Shown here in pieces: positions 4,892-6,683 of a stretch of 6,683 nucleotides of DNA. Origin of the DNA: Methylorubrum extorquens (GTDB lineage Bacteria; Pseudomonadota; Alphaproteobacteria; Rhizobiales; Beijerinckiaceae); NCBI GenBank assembly GCA_019695455.1, contig JAEUAC010000402.1, positions 1 through 6,683 on the forward strand. The letters are read 5' to 3'. The position numbers and the translations under genes are program-made. Position 1 is the stretch's first letter. Each line of letters opens with the position of its first letter. The notes beneath the pieces were generated by a model. It ran no database searches. It worked only from the letters and a program-made list of their open reading frames with translations, and was not told the DNA's origin.

Positions 4892-4947
4892 GAGCCGGTC
4901 GCCTCATGGGGCCGGCGCCGGTTCCGAGGCGGAGTGCCGACCGGCTC
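4892..4947 (+). repeat. Long inverted repeat in the clpB leader
   Basis: GAGCCGGTC (4892-4900) pairs perfectly with GACCGGCTC (4939-4947). Inside, GCCTC (4901-4905) pairs with GAGGC (4926-4930), leaving an 8-nt bulge on the right arm. The loop contains the palindrome CCGGCGCCGG (4912-4921). The stem would begin at the very 5' end of a transcript from the candidate RpoH promoter. It does not cover the clpB Shine-Dalgarno, so a simple thermometer mechanism is not evident. Confidence 0.5.
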
Positions 4948-4997
4948 CATCTTCGGCGCACGTGCCTGCGGGGCGCGCGCCGAGCGAGGGGTGACGC

Positions 4998-6683
<1,686 letters not shown>

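Noticed and set aside
4585..4950. Longer 121-codon version of the small gene
   Set aside because: The extra N-terminal part crosses the clpB promoter and folded leader, is Arg/His-rich shadow sequence, and has no Shine-Dalgarno. The ATG at 4791 has a perfect one.

Overview
The window is GC-rich chromosomal DNA from an alphaproteobacterium, most likely of the Rhizobiales/Hyphomicrobiales (Methylobacteriaceae-like). This rests on the S20 and DnaA sequences, the rpsT-dnaA gene pair, and candidate CtrA and CcrM (GANTC) sites. It is mainly core-genome sequence. I see no insertion sequence, CRISPR array, tRNA or rRNA, and no convincing new multi-gene system. The most interesting material is non-coding.

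Left part (1-1877, minus strand): a tightly packed polar amino-acid ABC transporter operon, read right to left as periplasmic binding protein, ATPase and permease. The permease runs off the left edge. Gaps are 11 nt and 1 nt, so the genes are probably co-transcribed and translationally coupled. The binding protein captures the solute in the periplasm, the permease forms the channel, and the ATPase powers it.

Middle (1878-3106): a 240-bp divergent control region drives the transporter leftward and rpsT (ribosomal protein S20) rightward. rpsT ends in a clean intrinsic terminator. A 722-bp gene-free stretch before dnaA then holds a perfect TTAA-N7-TTAA CtrA-type site, four GANTC sites, several perfect inverted repeats, and an orphan terminator-like hairpin that works best on the minus strand. 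I found no canonical DnaA box in it, so I do not call it an origin.

Right part (3107-6683): dnaA, the replication initiator, is complete. Two bases after its stop codon lies the stop codon of a convergent 68-codon gene of unknown function with a perfect Shine-Dalgarno sequence. Then comes clpB, the ClpB disaggregase, whose first 562 codons are present before the window ends. clpB appears to have a heat-shock (RpoH-like) promoter and a folded 5' leader. dnaN does not follow dnaA here.
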